A stretch of 64,000 nt of DNA from Streptomyces seoulensis (GCF_022846655.1 NZ_AP025667.1:2517001-2581000), one strand, 5' to 3'. Counted from the stretch's first letter, positions 16,262 to 25,389 are shown. Notes: generated by a model from the sequence alone, not told the origin. Numbers and translations: made by a program.

Positions 16262-17287
16262 CTACAGCACGTACTCCGCCTCGGCGTACCGCTCGGCCGG
16301 GACCGTCTTCAGGGTGCTGACCGCGTCGGCCAGCGGAACCATCACGATGTCCGTGCCGTGCAGCGCGGTCATCCGGCCGAACTCCTCCCGGTGCACCGCC
16401 TCCACCGCGTGCCAGCCGAACCGGGTCGCCAGCACTCGGTCGTACGCCGTCGGCGTGCCGCCGCGCTGCACATGTCCGAGGATCACCGGCCGCGCCTCCT
16501 TGCCGAGGCGCTGCTCCAGCTCGACGGAGAGCTGGCGGGCGATCCCGGCGAAGCGCTCGTGGCCGTAGATGTCCCGGCCGCCCTCGTCGAACTCCATCGA
16601 ACCGGCGCGGGGCTTGGCGCCCTCGGCGGCCACCACGATGGCGAAGCGCTTGCCCGCCTCGAACCTGGCGCCCACCCGGCGCGTCAACTCCTCGATGTCG
16701 AAGGGCCGTTCCGGGACCACGATGGCGTGCGCGCCGGCCGCCGTGCCGGAGTTCAGCGCTATCCAGCCGGTGTGGCGGCCCATGACCTCCACGATCAGCA
16801 CCCGCTGATGGGACTCGGCGGTGGTCTTCAGCCGGTCCAGCGCCTCGGTGGCCACCCCCACCGCCGTGTCGAAGCCGAAGGTGACATCGGTCGCCGCGAT
16901 GTCGTTGTCGATGGTCTTGGGCACGCCCACGATCGGCAGCCCGCTGTCGGACAGCAGCCGGGCCGCCTTCAGCGTGCCCTCACCGCCGATCGGGATGATC
17001 GCGTCGAGACCGAGTTCCTCGACATGGCCCTTGACCCGCTCCACCCCGCCGCGCAGATGCTCCGGGCGGACGCGGGAGGAGCCGAGGATCGTGCCGCCGC
17101 GCGCCAGGATGCCGCTCACGGCGTCCAGGTCGAGCTTCAAGTAGTCGCACTCGAGGAGGCCCTTCCAGCCGTCGCGGAAGCCGATGACCTCGTCGCCGTG
17201 GTCGACGAGGGCTCGGTGCACGACGGACCGGATGACGGCGTTCAGGCCGGGGCAGTCGCCGCCGGAGGTGAGGACACCAATGCGCAT
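16262..17287 (-). CDS. pfkA: 6-phosphofructokinase, ATP-dependent
   Basis: 341 residues, the normal actinobacterial length. Glycolysis: fructose-6-phosphate to fructose-1,6-bisphosphate. Motifs: GVLTSGGDCPGLNA at the start, GGEGT at 101-105, PKTIDNDI near 123-130, MGRHTGWIA, and ILGHVQRGGTP. Gly104 marks an ATP enzyme (PPi enzymes have Asp), while Lys124 replaces the Gly of E. coli PfkA, the mix typical of Streptomyces ATP-PFKs. It has a 211-nt upstream gap and no adjacent glycolytic genes. Confidence 0.95.
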   Translation of the reverse strand: MRIGVLTSGGDCPGLNAVIRSVVHRALVDHGDEVIGFRDGWKGLLECDYLKLDLDAVSGILARGGTILGSSRVRPEHLRGGVERVKGHVEELGLDAIIPIGGEGTLKAARLLSDSGLPIVGVPKTIDNDIAATDVTFGFDTAVGVATEALDRLKTTAESHQRVLIVEVMGRHTGWIALNSGTAAGAHAIVVPERPFDIEELTRRVGARFEAGKRFAIVVAAEGAKPRAGSMEFDEGGRDIYGHERFAGIARQLSVELEQRLGKEARPVILGHVQRGGTPTAYDRVLATRFGWHAVEAVHREEFGRMTALHGTDIVMVPLADAVSTLKTVPAERYAEAEYVL

Positions 17288-17430
17288 AGCCCGATTTACC
17301 TTCTCGACGTGGGCCGGGAGGCCGGACCACGTTGTCCGGCGGGTTCCCGGCCAGACTACCGGCGGCAGGGGCCCCTCACCCAGCGGGCGTCCGCCTGCTG
17401 GACGCACCCGCACAGGTGAGCGGACGACGC

Positions 17431-17468
17431 GTCAGGCGGGCCCGCGCATACGCGCGGGCCCGCCTGAC
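17431..17468. terminator. strong hairpin downstream of gatD
   Basis: A perfect 17-bp stem (17431-17447 with 17452-17468) with loop ATAC, 31 nt beyond the gatD stop. It closes the murT-gatD operon and shields pfkA, which reads in the same direction, from read-through. Confidence 0.88.
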
Positions 17469-17498
17469 GGATGTACTGATATGCGGTTCTCGCGGTGA

Positions 17499-18227
17499 TT
17501 ACGCCGGCTGCTGCGCCGAGGCGATGCGCTCGTCGCGCAGGGCCTCGTACCAGTGGTCGTCGATCGGCGGCAGCGCGTTCACGTCCAGCGCCAGCTTCAG
17601 CAGCAGGTCCGCGATCTGCGGGTTACGGGCCAGCACCGGGCCGTGCATGTACGTGCCGAACACGGTGCCGTTGTACGCCCCCTCCGTGCCGTCCCCGGTG
17701 CCGTTGCCCCGGCCCAGACGGACCTGGGCGAAGGCGCGGGCGGACGGGCCCAGATGGGTGACGCCCTGGTGGTTCTCGAAGCCGGTCAGCGGCGGCAGGC
17801 CGAGGCGCGGGTCGATGTCCCCGAGCACGTCGCCCACGCACCGCTCGCCCTCGCCGCGCGTCGATGTCACGTCGAGCAGGCCGAGGCCGGGCTCGCGCTG
17901 GCCGAGGTCGTTGATGAACTCGTGGCCGAGGATCTGGTACCCGGCGCACACGGAGAACACGATCGCGCCGTTCTCCACCGCACGCGTGAGGTGCCCGTCG
18001 CGGCGCAGCCGCTCGGCCGCCAGCCGCTGCGGACGGTCCTCACCGCCGCCGATCAGGTAGATGTCGCCCGAGGTCGGGATCGGCTGGTCGCTGCGCACGT
18101 CGAGACGGGCCACGTCCAGGCCGCGCTGGCGCGCCCGGCGCTCCACGACGAGGGCGTTGCCCTGGTCGCCGTAGGTGCTCAGCAGATCGGGATAGATCCA
18201 CACCAGCCGCAGTTGGTTGTCGCTCAT
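17499..18227 (-). CDS. gatD: lipid II isoglutaminyl synthase, glutaminase subunit GatD
   Basis: A 242-residue class I (CobB/CobQ-type) glutamine amidotransferase. The nucleophile is in FSVCAGYQILG near residue 94 and the catalytic His in GTYMHGPVLARNP near 189. With MurT it amidates the D-Glu alpha-carboxyl of lipid II, giving D-isoglutamine in the peptidoglycan stem. It starts 23 nt after murT, as expected of the obligate partner. The ATG at 18227 has GAGGAG-like bases just upstream. Confidence 0.95.
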   Translation of the reverse strand: MSDNQLRLVWIYPDLLSTYGDQGNALVVERRARQRGLDVARLDVRSDQPIPTSGDIYLIGGGEDRPQRLAAERLRRDGHLTRAVENGAIVFSVCAGYQILGHEFINDLGQREPGLGLLDVTSTRGEGERCVGDVLGDIDPRLGLPPLTGFENHQGVTHLGPSARAFAQVRLGRGNGTGDGTEGAYNGTVFGTYMHGPVLARNPQIADLLLKLALDVNALPPIDDHWYEALRDERIASAQQPA

Positions 18228-18250
18228 GAGGAGGTGTTCGCCCTTCTGGC

Positions 18251-19489
18251 TCAGTTGCCGACGCGGCGGCGCAGGTCCTGGAACGCGGTGTAGTTGGCGA
18301 TGACCTCGATACGGCCCGGCGGGGCCGCGGCGACGGCCTCGTCCAGGTTCTCGCACACCTGGAAGTGCTGGTTCGCCACTTCCAGACGCACGGCGAGGTC
18401 CAGCTTCCGGTCGCCGACCACGAAGATCGGGTGGCCGGTGAGCCGGGTGTAGTCCACGTCCCACAGCCAGGAGGTGTCGGTGCCGTCCGCCCCGCGCGCG
18501 TTCACGGAGAGGATCACCGGGGTGGGCGGCGGGTCGATCAGGGAGAAGGTCTCCAGCCAGCCGGCCGGGTTCTTCGCCAGCAGCAGACGCAGGTCGCGGT
18601 TCTGGAACTGGACCACGTCGTAGCGTCCGGCGACCGCCTGCACCTGGTACATGCGCTCCAGCGCCACCTGCGGCGGCACCCCGAACACGGCGGCGACGGC
18701 GGCCGAGCTGGCCGCGTTCGCCTTGTTGGCGCGGCCGGGGAGCTGGAGGTGGATCGGCCAGGCCGAGCCGTGCGGGTCGAGGACGTGGTCGCCGGAGAGC
18801 GCCCAGGTCGGCGTCGGACGGCGGAAGCCGCACTCGCCGCAGAACCAGTCGTCGCCGGGGCGCTGCATCACGCCGCCGCAGGACGGGCAGGACCAGGCGT
18901 CGTCCTTCCACATCTGGCCGGCCGCGACCCAGACCACGTTCGGGGAGGACGAGGCCGCCCACACCACCAGCGGGTCGTCGCAGTTGGCGACGACGACGGC
19001 CTTGGAGCCGGACAGGCCCTCGCGCCAGTTCTCCGCGAGCATCCGGGTCTCGGCCGCGCGGTCCAACTGGTCGCGGGAGAGGTTCAGCAGCGCGATGCAC
19101 TTGGGGCTGGTGTCGCGCGCCACACCGGCCAGGTACTTCTCGTCCACCTCGATGACGCCGAACTTGGCGTCCGAGCCGCCCGCGAGGGCGGAGGTGATGC
19201 CGGCCGGCATGTTGGCGCCGAGCGCGTTGGACACGACCGGCCCGGCGGCGCGCAGTGCCTCGGCGATGAGCCGGGTGGTGGTGGTCTTGCCGTTCGTCGC
19301 CGACACCAGGACCACGTCCAGGTGGGTGGCGAGCCGGGCGAGCAGGTCAGGGTCGAGCCGCAGGGCGACCTTTCCGCCGATCACCGACCCGCTGCCGCGC
19401 CCCGCGGCGCGCGATGCCGCCGCGACCGCCTTGCCCGCGGTCACGGCCAGCTTGGCCCGCGGCGAGAGCGGGTCCGAGTTGCCTGCCAT
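18251..19489 (-). CDS. murT: lipid II isoglutaminyl synthase, Mur-ligase subunit MurT
   Basis: A 412-residue Mur ligase relative. P-loop: VLVSATNGKTTTTRLIA near 60-76. A zinc ribbon inserted in the middle domain is visible as CPSCGG ... FCGECG, a MurT hallmark absent from MurC-F. PGRANKANAASS is the Mur central-domain motif and the C-terminal DUF1727 part follows (VVGDRKLDLAVRLEVA). It binds lipid II and ATP; GatD supplies ammonia. First gene of the operon, divergent from peptide deformylase. Confidence 0.96.
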   Translation of the reverse strand: MAGNSDPLSPRAKLAVTAGKAVAAASRAAGRGSGSVIGGKVALRLDPDLLARLATHLDVVLVSATNGKTTTTRLIAEALRAAGPVVSNALGANMPAGITSALAGGSDAKFGVIEVDEKYLAGVARDTSPKCIALLNLSRDQLDRAAETRMLAENWREGLSGSKAVVVANCDDPLVVWAASSSPNVVWVAAGQMWKDDAWSCPSCGGVMQRPGDDWFCGECGFRRPTPTWALSGDHVLDPHGSAWPIHLQLPGRANKANAASSAAVAAVFGVPPQVALERMYQVQAVAGRYDVVQFQNRDLRLLLAKNPAGWLETFSLIDPPPTPVILSVNARGADGTDTSWLWDVDYTRLTGHPIFVVGDRKLDLAVRLEVANQHFQVCENLDEAVAAAPPGRIEVIANYTAFQDLRRRVGN

Positions 19490-19649
19490 CAGTCCTCGAT
19501 CCTCCTTGCGTACGCGCCGCGCCTGGGGCCATCCGGCAGCGTGGTGTGGACCTCAGCCTATCGAGAACCGTTCGCACACCCGAATCCCGGTCCACCCTGC
19601 CCGCCCTCGCGCGTTCGGCGCGGGCCGAACGAACCGTACCCTTGCCGCC

Positions 19650-20189
19650 ATGCGACACCGCTCGATACCGGGTGCCCACGGGCGCGTCCGGCCCCTCACC
19701 GTCCTCGGCGACCCCGTGCTGCACGCCCCCTGCCGGGACGTGACCGACTTCGGCCCGGAACTCGCGGCGCTCGTGGAGGACTTGTTCGCCACCATGTACG
19801 CCAACGAGGGCGTGGGTCTGGCCGCCAACCAGATCGGCGTGGACCTGCGGGTGTTCGTGTGGGACTGCCCGGACGACGAGGAGGTCCGCCACCTCGGCCA
19901 TGTCGTCAACCCCCGGCTGGTGACCGCGGACGGGCTGGAGTTCCTGGCGCCCGAGGGCTGCCTGTCGCTGCCGGGCCTGGAGGCGGGGACCGTGCGGTAC
20001 GACCACGCGGTGGTCGAGGGCGTCACGATGACGGGGGAGCCGGTCACCGTGGACGGCACCGGGTTCTTCGCCCGCTGCCTCCAGCACGAGTGCGACCATC
20101 TGGACGGCACGGTCTACGCCGACCGCGTGACGGGACGCCGCCGGCGCAGGCTGGACCGGCAGGTGCGACGGGCCCCCTGGGGCGCGTGA
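19650..20189 (+). CDS. def: peptide deformylase
   Basis: About 179 residues; a cytoplasmic metalloenzyme that removes the N-formyl group from nascent proteins. The three motifs are complete: GVGLAANQIG at 54-63, EGCLSLP at 102-108 (Cys104 metal ligand), HECDHLDG at 146-153 (His146, Glu147, His150). The ATG at 19650 has a poor Shine-Dalgarno site, and TACCCT at 19636-19641 may be a -10, so leaderless translation is possible. One of probably several deformylases in the genome. Confidence 0.95.
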   Translation: MRHRSIPGAHGRVRPLTVLGDPVLHAPCRDVTDFGPELAALVEDLFATMYANEGVGLAANQIGVDLRVFVWDCPDDEEVRHLGHVVNPRLVTADGLEFLAPEGCLSLPGLEAGTVRYDHAVVEGVTMTGEPVTVDGTGFFARCLQHECDHLDGTVYADRVTGRRRRRLDRQVRRAPWGA

Positions 20190-20205
20190 GGGCGGGCGGG
20201 ACGGG

Positions 20206-20850
20206 TCAGAAGCCCGGACCGCCGACGCGGTCCCCGGCGGCCGCGAGGCGGCCCCACAGCAAGTCGGCCAGGGAGCGCACCAGTTCGGCCCGCGAGCAGG
20301 GGCGCTCGCCCAGCCACCAGTCCCCGGCGGCGTGCATCATGCCGACGATCCCGTGCCCCCAGACGCGGGCGAGCTGCTGGCTGCCCGGTCCGAGGTCCAC
20401 GCGCTCCTCGATGACCTGGGCCAGCTCCTCGCCCATCCGGCGCAGCAGCGGGGCGCTGTGCTTGCCGACGTCGAAGCCGGCCTCGCCGCCCTGCCCGCCC
20501 TCCGAGGGGTGCATCAGGAAGCGGTACACCTGCGGCCGGGCCTCGATCGCGGCGAGGTAGGTGTCGAGCGTGGACTCCACGCGCTCCCGGCGGTCGGCCG
20601 GGGCGTCCAGCGCCGCGCGCAGCGAGTCGAGCAGGGCGTCGGTGTGCCGCATGGCGAGGGCCGCGTAGAGGCCGCCCTTGTCGCCGAAGTGGCGGTAGAG
20701 GATCGGCTTGGTGATGCCCGCCTCCGCGGCGATGGCGTTCATCGACGCCTGCGGGCCGTCGCGCAGCACCACCCGGTCGGCGGCCTCCAGCAGCTCCCGC
20801 CGTCGTCGGTCGGCGGACCTCTGCTGATCGGTCCGCTGTGTGGTGTCCAT
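20206..20850 (-). CDS. TetR family transcriptional regulator
   Basis: 214 residues. The N-terminal HTH (RRRELLEAADRVVLRDGP...SMNAIAAEAGITKPILYRHFGDKGGLYAAL) is a standard TetR domain; the C-terminal helical domain (DUF-type, ligand-binding) includes RVWGHGIVGMMHAAGDWWL, seen in fatty-acid-linked TetR proteins. It is divergent from an acyl-CoA dehydrogenase gene, with two inverted repeats in the gap, so it probably represses that gene and itself in response to an acyl-CoA; this is inference. Confidence 0.93.
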   Translation of the reverse strand: MDTTQRTDQQRSADRRRRELLEAADRVVLRDGPQASMNAIAAEAGITKPILYRHFGDKGGLYAALAMRHTDALLDSLRAALDAPADRRERVESTLDTYLAAIEARPQVYRFLMHPSEGGQGGEAGFDVGKHSAPLLRRMGEELAQVIEERVDLGPGSQQLARVWGHGIVGMMHAAGDWWLGERPCSRAELVRSLADLLWGRLAAAGDRVGGPGF

Positions 20851-20946
20851 GTGGTCTCCCCACCCGTGCTGATTCGGTGACGCCTGCGCAAACTAACACC
20901 CACTGCGGCCCTGACATCGAACGGGATACCGAGGCGTCATCCGGAG

Positions 20947-20994
20947 TTGACTTTGTCTACCGGTCGGTAACACACTCTGGTTACCGCTAGTAAC
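20947..20994. promoter_or_regulatory. divergent promoter with two TetR-type inverted repeats
   Basis: A -35-like TTGACT at 20947-20952 is followed by TACCGGTCGGTA at 20958-20969 (TACCG/CGGTA, 2-nt centre) and GTTAC-CGCTA-GTAAC at 20980-20994. The repeats sit between the TetR gene and the acyl-CoA dehydrogenase, over the likely core promoter. Confidence 0.6.
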
Positions 20995-21020
20995 ACCGTA
21001 CGTGCGCCGCTGGAGGGGAC

Positions 21021-22247
21021 ATGGCCGAGTTCACCATGGAGCTCAACGACGAACAGAAGGAGGTCCGGGACTGGCTGCACGGCTTCGCCGCCGATGTGAT
21101 CCGGCCCGCGGCCGCCGAATGGGACGAGCGCGAGGAGACTCCCTGGCCGGTCATCCAGGAGGCCGCCAAGATCGGCGTCTACTCCCTCGACTTCTACGCC
21201 CAGCAGTACTTCGACCCCACCGGCCTCGGCATACCGATGGCCATGGAGGAGCTGTTCTGGGGGGACGCCGGCATCGCCCTCTCCATCGTCGGCACCGGCC
21301 TCGCGGCCGTGGGCGTCCTCGCCAACGGCACCGAGGAGCAGATCGGCACCTGGATCCCGCAGATGTACGGCGACGTGAACGACGTCAAGGTCGCCGCCTT
21401 CTGCTCCTCCGAGCCCGACGCCGGCTCCGACGTGGCCTCCATGCGCACGCGTGCGGTGTACGACGAGGCCAAGGACGAGTGGGTGCTCGACGGCACCAAG
21501 ACCTGGGCCACCAACGGCGGTATCGCGGGCGTCCATGTCGTCGTCGCGGTGGTCGACCCGGAGCTGGGGTCCAAGGGGCACGCCTCCTTCATCGTCCCGC
21601 CCGGCACGCCCGGTCTCAGCCAGGGCCAGAAGTTCAAGAAGCACGGCATCCGCGCCTCGCACACCGCCGAGGTCGTCCTGGAGAACGTGCGGGTGCCCGG
21701 CTCCTGCCTGCTCGGCGGCAAGGAGAAGCTGGACGAGCGGCTGGCCCGGGCGCGGGAGCGGGCCCGCAGCGGCGGCGAGCGCGTGAAGAACGCGGCGATG
21801 GCCACGTTCGAGGCGTCACGGCCCGCCGTGGGCGCCATGGCCGTGGGTACCGCTCGGGCCGCCTATGAGGTCGCCCTCGAATACGCCACTACGCGTGAGC
21901 AGTTCGGGCGGCCCATTGTTGACAACCAGGGAGTCGCCTTCCAGCTCGCCGACATGCGGACGTCCATCGACGCGGCCCGGCTGCTGGTGTGGCGGGCGTC
22001 CTGGATGGCGGTCAACGGCAAGCCGTTCACCGCGGCCGAGGGGTCGATGTCCAAGCTGTTCGCCAGCGAGACGGCGAAGAAGGTCACCGGGCAGGCGATC
22101 CAGATCCTCGGGGGGAACGGCTACACCCGTGAGTACCCCGTCGAGCGGATGCACCGGGATGCGGCCATCTACACGATCTTCGAGGGCACCAGTGAGATCC
22201 AGCGCCTGGTGATCGCTCGGACCCTGGCCGGGGTGCCCATCCGGTAG
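21021..22247 (+). CDS. acyl-CoA dehydrogenase
   Basis: A 408-residue FAD enzyme of beta-oxidation or branched acyl-CoA breakdown. Motifs: [20 protein letters not shown] near 131-150 (FAD and substrate loop), [32 protein letters not shown], and [12 protein letters not shown] with the catalytic base Glu near 390. Residues 240-260 are a highly charged helix ([16 protein letters not shown]). The gene begins 17 nt after the second inverted repeat and is probably controlled by the divergent TetR protein. Confidence 0.95.
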   Translation: MAEFTMELNDEQKEVRDWLHGFAADVIRPAAAEWDEREETPWPVIQEAAKIGVYSLDFYAQQYFDPTGLGIPMAMEELFWGDAGIALSIVGTGLAAVGVLANGTEEQIGTWIPQMYGDVNDVKVAAFCSSEPDAGSDVASMRTRAVYDEAKDEWVLDGTKTWATNGGIAGVHVVVAVVDPELGSKGHASFIVPPGTPGLSQGQKFKKHGIRASHTAEVVLENVRVPGSCLLGGKEKLDERLARARERARSGGERVKNAAMATFEASRPAVGAMAVGTARAAYEVALEYATTREQFGRPIVDNQGVAFQLADMRTSIDAARLLVWRASWMAVNGKPFTAAEGSMSKLFASETAKKVTGQAIQILGGNGYTREYPVERMHRDAAIYTIFEGTSEIQRLVIARTLAGVPIR

Positions 22248-22254
22248 CGCTCCG

Positions 22255-22280
22255 GGGGCGCGGGGTCAGCCCCGCGCCCC
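22255..22280. terminator. hairpin after the acyl-CoA dehydrogenase gene
   Basis: An 11-bp perfect stem (22255-22265 with 22270-22280), loop TCAG, 7 nt after the stop at 22247 and before the convergent cupin gene. Confidence 0.8.
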
Positions 22281-22296
22281 TTCAGGACATGGACGC

Positions 22297-22818
22297 TCAC
22301 CGGTGTTTCAAGGGGGTGAGCTGGTCTATGTCGTAGCGCTTCCTCAGTTCCTCGATGGCCGCGTGGTCCGGGGGGCCTCCCGCGTCCAGGATCTCCAGGA
22401 GCTCCTCGAAGTAGCGCTCGTGGTCCGGTGGGGGAGATGCCTGGAAGAACATGCGGGCCGGGGTGTCGGTGGGGTTGGCGAAGGCGTGGGGGCAGCCGGG
22501 CGGGACGACGATGACCGTGCCCGGTGTGGCCCGTACGACCCGGTTGCCCGAAGCCGACTCCCACCTCTGCCAGTTGTCGGGGGTGCGGATGCGGGGCTCG
22601 AAGGCGAGGACGTCGAGTTCCCCGTCGAGGACGTAGAACAACTCCTCGCTGCGGGTGTGCACATGGGCGCCCACGTCGAAGCCCGGCGGGACCTCCACCT
22701 CGAAGGTGGAGGCCGTCCGCGAGTGGGTGCCGGTGACCTTGAACGTGACCCGCTGGGCGGCCGTCTCCACGGTCCGGCCGTGTCCCGGCGGTACGAGCAG
22801 TCCCTCGGTCGCCGTCAT
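22297..22818 (-). CDS. cupin-fold quinone-forming monooxygenase (MomA-like)
   Basis: A 173-residue cupin. The metal-binding motif reads GAHVHTRSEELFYVLDGELDV (His-X-His ... Glu), with a second histidine in PPGCPHAFANPT. Last gene of the rppA operon, 7 nt after the P450. Cupins at this position in other Streptomyces oxidise 1,3,6,8-tetrahydroxynaphthalene to flaviolin; by position and fold this one probably does the same. The substrate is an inference from context, not from the sequence. Confidence 0.85.
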   Translation of the reverse strand: MTATEGLLVPPGHGRTVETAAQRVTFKVTGTHSRTASTFEVEVPPGFDVGAHVHTRSEELFYVLDGELDVLAFEPRIRTPDNWQRWESASGNRVVRATPGTVIVVPPGCPHAFANPTDTPARMFFQASPPPDHERYFEELLEILDAGGPPDHAAIEELRKRYDIDQLTPLKHR

Positions 22819-22825
22819 GGCCGCC

Positions 22826-24040
22826 TCACCAGGTGACCGGAAGGGCCTCGGGGCCCCGGATCAACGCGCCCTTGCGGAAGGGGACTTCCTCCGGCGGCAC
22901 CGCGAGCTTCAGACCCGGGATCCGGTCCAGCAGGACGTCCACCAGCAGTTCGGACTCCAGCCGGGCCAGCATCCCGCCGGGGCAGTAGTGCGGGCCGAAG
23001 CCGAACGCCACGTGCGGGTTGGGACTGCGCTCGATGTCGATGGTGTCCGGGTCGGGGAAGACGTCCGGGTCGCGGTTGGCGGCCAGGTAGGAGTTGTAGA
23101 CCGCCTCGCCCGCGCGGATGCGGACGCCTCGGATCTCCACGTCCTCCAGCGCGATCCGCGAGAGGCCGACCGTGTTGCGGTGCGGGATGTAGCGCAGCAG
23201 CTCGTCGATCGCCCTCGGCCTGATCGCCGGGTCCGAGCGCAGCCGCTCCGCCAACTCCGGCCGGGTCAGCAGCAGATAGAACATCTGCCCGCTGTTGTTG
23301 GTGACCGCCTCGCCGCCGATCTGGAGCAGCACGGCCAGGCCGACCGCCTCCACCAGCGTGACCTCGTCCCGGTCCACGGCCGCGCTCAGCAGCGAGCAGA
23401 CGTCGTCGCCCGCGCCGTGCGCGTGGTGCCCGATGAGATCCGTGAAGTAGGCGCTCATCTCCCGCTTGGCCTGCTCGCTGACCTCCTTGCCGTGCGCGGA
23501 AGACAGGATCAACTGGGTCCAGTCGTGCATGGCGTGCCGGTCGGCGGGCGGAACACCCATCAGCTCGCAGATCACCGCGATGGGGAACGGGCTGAGCACC
23601 GTGCTGGTGAGGTCGGCCGGCGGGCCGTCCTGGAGGAGTTCGTCCACCAGCTCCTCCAGCATGATCCGCGACCGCTCCCGGACCCGCTCCACACCCTTCG
23701 CGGTGAACGCGGCGGCGACCGAGCGGCGCAGCCGGGTGTGGTCGGGCGGGTCGAGGAAGCCGACCGCGCCACGGTCCGGGATGAAGTGCGGCGCCAGCCG
23801 GGTGACCGGCTTCTCCATCACCGCCTCCCGGCCGAAGCGGGGGTCGTTGGTCACCATGCGTACGTCCTCGTACCGGGTGACCAGCCACGCCCAGCCCTCG
23901 CCGTTGGGCAACTGGATGCGGGTGACCGGGCCTTGACGCATCAGCTCGGTCAGCACCGGGTCGAAGTCGGTGCCCGCCAGGTCGGTCGCGGGCCACTCCC
24001 GGATCGGGGGCGGGGTCTCGGTGAGCGTCTCGTCGCTCAT
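22826..24040 (-). CDS. cytochrome P450, CYP158A-like (flaviolin/naphthol coupling)
   Basis: 404 residues. Haem-ligand Cys353 in FGFGPHYCPGG, ExxR at 280-283 (IDELLRYI), and PERF-equivalent residues follow. The oxygen-binding I-helix reads IGGEAVTNNSG at 241-251; the usual acid-Thr pair is replaced by Glu-Ala (Ala245), the hallmark of CYP158A2, which couples flaviolin oxidatively. It sits between rppA and the cupin, which supports aryl coupling of RppA-derived naphthols into dimeric pigments. ATG at 24040, 12 nt from the rppA stop. Confidence 0.93.
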   Translation of the reverse strand: MSDETLTETPPPIREWPATDLAGTDFDPVLTELMRQGPVTRIQLPNGEGWAWLVTRYEDVRMVTNDPRFGREAVMEKPVTRLAPHFIPDRGAVGFLDPPDHTRLRRSVAAAFTAKGVERVRERSRIMLEELVDELLQDGPPADLTSTVLSPFPIAVICELMGVPPADRHAMHDWTQLILSSAHGKEVSEQAKREMSAYFTDLIGHHAHGAGDDVCSLLSAAVDRDEVTLVEAVGLAVLLQIGGEAVTNNSGQMFYLLLTRPELAERLRSDPAIRPRAIDELLRYIPHRNTVGLSRIALEDVEIRGVRIRAGEAVYNSYLAANRDPDVFPDPDTIDIERSPNPHVAFGFGPHYCPGGMLARLESELLVDVLLDRIPGLKLAVPPEEVPFRKGALIRGPEALPVTW

Positions 24041-24052
24041 GGCGCTCCCCTC

Positions 24053-25105
24053 TCAGTCCCGGTCGGCCCAGCGGCCGACGGTCATCTCCGCCGTGATGCC
24101 GGGGCCGAACCCGGCCAGCAGCCCGCGCGCCCGGTTCTCGGCGCCGCCGTCGTCGAACAGCCGGCGCAGCGCGTCCAGGACGACGGCGCTGGCGATGTTG
24201 CCGTACTCGGTGAGCGTGGCCCGGCTGAACCGGAACGCGTGCGGCTCGACCTTCAGGAACTTGCTGAGGTCGTCGAGTATTCGGGGGCCGCCCGCGTGGA
24301 TGATGTAGAAGTCCAGGTCGGAGGCGTTCCAGCCGTGGGTGCCCGCGAGGTCCTGGAGCGCCGGGGCCAGCGGCTCCATCGTGGTCGGCACCCGCTTGTC
24401 CAGCAGGAAGTGGAAGCCGGTGTCCCGGACGTCGTACGAGATCCAGTCCTCGGTCTTGGGGATCAGGTACGAGCCGTTGCGCTCCAGTTCCACACCCGTG
24501 CCGCCCCGACCGCGCACCACGGCGGCCGCGATGCCGTCGCCGAACAGGCCGTTGGAGAGCAGGGAGCCGACGCCGAGGTCGGTGGGCTGGTAGCAGAGCG
24601 AGCAGAACTCGCAGGCCACGATGAGGGCGTTGGCGTCCGGGTAGGCCATGCAGAAGTCGTGCGCCCGGTTGATGGCCGCACCGCCGGCCGCACAGCCCAG
24701 CTGGGCGATGGGCAACTGCCGGGTGGTGCTGGAGAAGTCCATCTCGTTGATCAGCCACGCGGTCAGCGACGGCATCATGAAGCCGGTGCACGACACGTAG
24801 ACGATGACATCGATGTCGGTGGTGAGGAGTTCGGCCGAGTCCAGGGCCTCCTGGATCACCGCGGGCACGCGGGCCTTGGCCTCCGACTCGTACAGCTTGT
24901 TGCGCTGCTCGAAGCCGGGGTGTTTCAGGGTCTCCTCGATCGGCTGCACGATGTGCCGGGTGCGTACTCCGGTGTTCTCGATCAGTCGGAGGGCCAGCGG
25001 GAGCTGTGGGTTGTCCGCGTGGTGGGTGCGGGCCAGCTCCAGGGTCTCCTCCATGGTGATCACGTGTTCCGGCACGGACACCGAGGGTCTGCACAAAGTC
25101 GCCAT
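24053..25105 (-). CDS. rppA: type III polyketide synthase, 1,3,6,8-tetrahydroxynaphthalene synthase
   Basis: 350 residues starting MATLCRPSV, collinear with S. griseus RppA. The thiolase-fold triad is at the same numbers: Cys138 (QLGCAAGG), His270 (YIIHAGGP), Asn303 (TEYGNIAS). It condenses five malonyl-CoA to 1,3,6,8-tetrahydroxynaphthalene, the precursor of flaviolin and HPQ melanin. First gene of a three-gene operon with the P450 and the cupin. The alternative upstream start at 25171 would add 22 residues with no homology. Confidence 0.97.
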   Translation of the reverse strand: MATLCRPSVSVPEHVITMEETLELARTHHADNPQLPLALRLIENTGVRTRHIVQPIEETLKHPGFEQRNKLYESEAKARVPAVIQEALDSAELLTTDIDVIVYVSCTGFMMPSLTAWLINEMDFSSTTRQLPIAQLGCAAGGAAINRAHDFCMAYPDANALIVACEFCSLCYQPTDLGVGSLLSNGLFGDGIAAAVVRGRGGTGVELERNGSYLIPKTEDWISYDVRDTGFHFLLDKRVPTTMEPLAPALQDLAGTHGWNASDLDFYIIHAGGPRILDDLSKFLKVEPHAFRFSRATLTEYGNIASAVVLDALRRLFDDGGAENRARGLLAGFGPGITAEMTVGRWADRD

Positions 25106-25278
25106 GAGCGGTCCCTGCTTTCGCCGTCCGGCGGGCCTTCGTCCGCCGGTCAGAAGGTGGTCCACCCACACTCACCCGGAAGGCCGACGATCTCGCGCCG
25201 AGTTACTCCGAACCGGGGACGACAGACAGTGACGAAAGGCCGTTTGGGCAGCTCAGAGCCGCTTGAATGTGCGGGGCC

Positions 25279-25353
25279 GGTCCGCCCCGAGGGGCGCGGG
25301 GAACTGCGCCACGGGGGGTCCGCCCCGAGGGGCGCGGGGAACTGCGCCACGGG
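25279..25353. repeat. tandem duplicate of a 37-nt Streptomyces-type GC repeat
   Basis: Two identical 37-nt units, 25279-25315 and 25317-25353 (period 38), each carrying GGGGCGCGGGGAACTGCG. From memory this core recurs in intergenic regions of many Streptomyces. It lies in the 284-nt gap between rppA and the small gene at 25390; the rest of that gap holds the rppA promoter, with no further gene visible. Confidence 0.85.
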
Positions 25354-25389
25354 CCACGACGACGCGGCACCCCGCCACACCCCCGACCC

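Noticed and set aside
16262..17287. PPi-dependent phosphofructokinase
   Set aside because: Residue 104 is Gly (GGEGT), the ATP-type residue; the PPi enzyme has Asp.
18365..20560. 731-codon plus-strand frame over murT and def
   Set aside because: Same shadow effect; MurT zinc ribbon and deformylase motifs prove the other frames.
25279..25353. CRISPR array
   Set aside because: Two directly adjoining repeats without spacers and no cas genes nearby.
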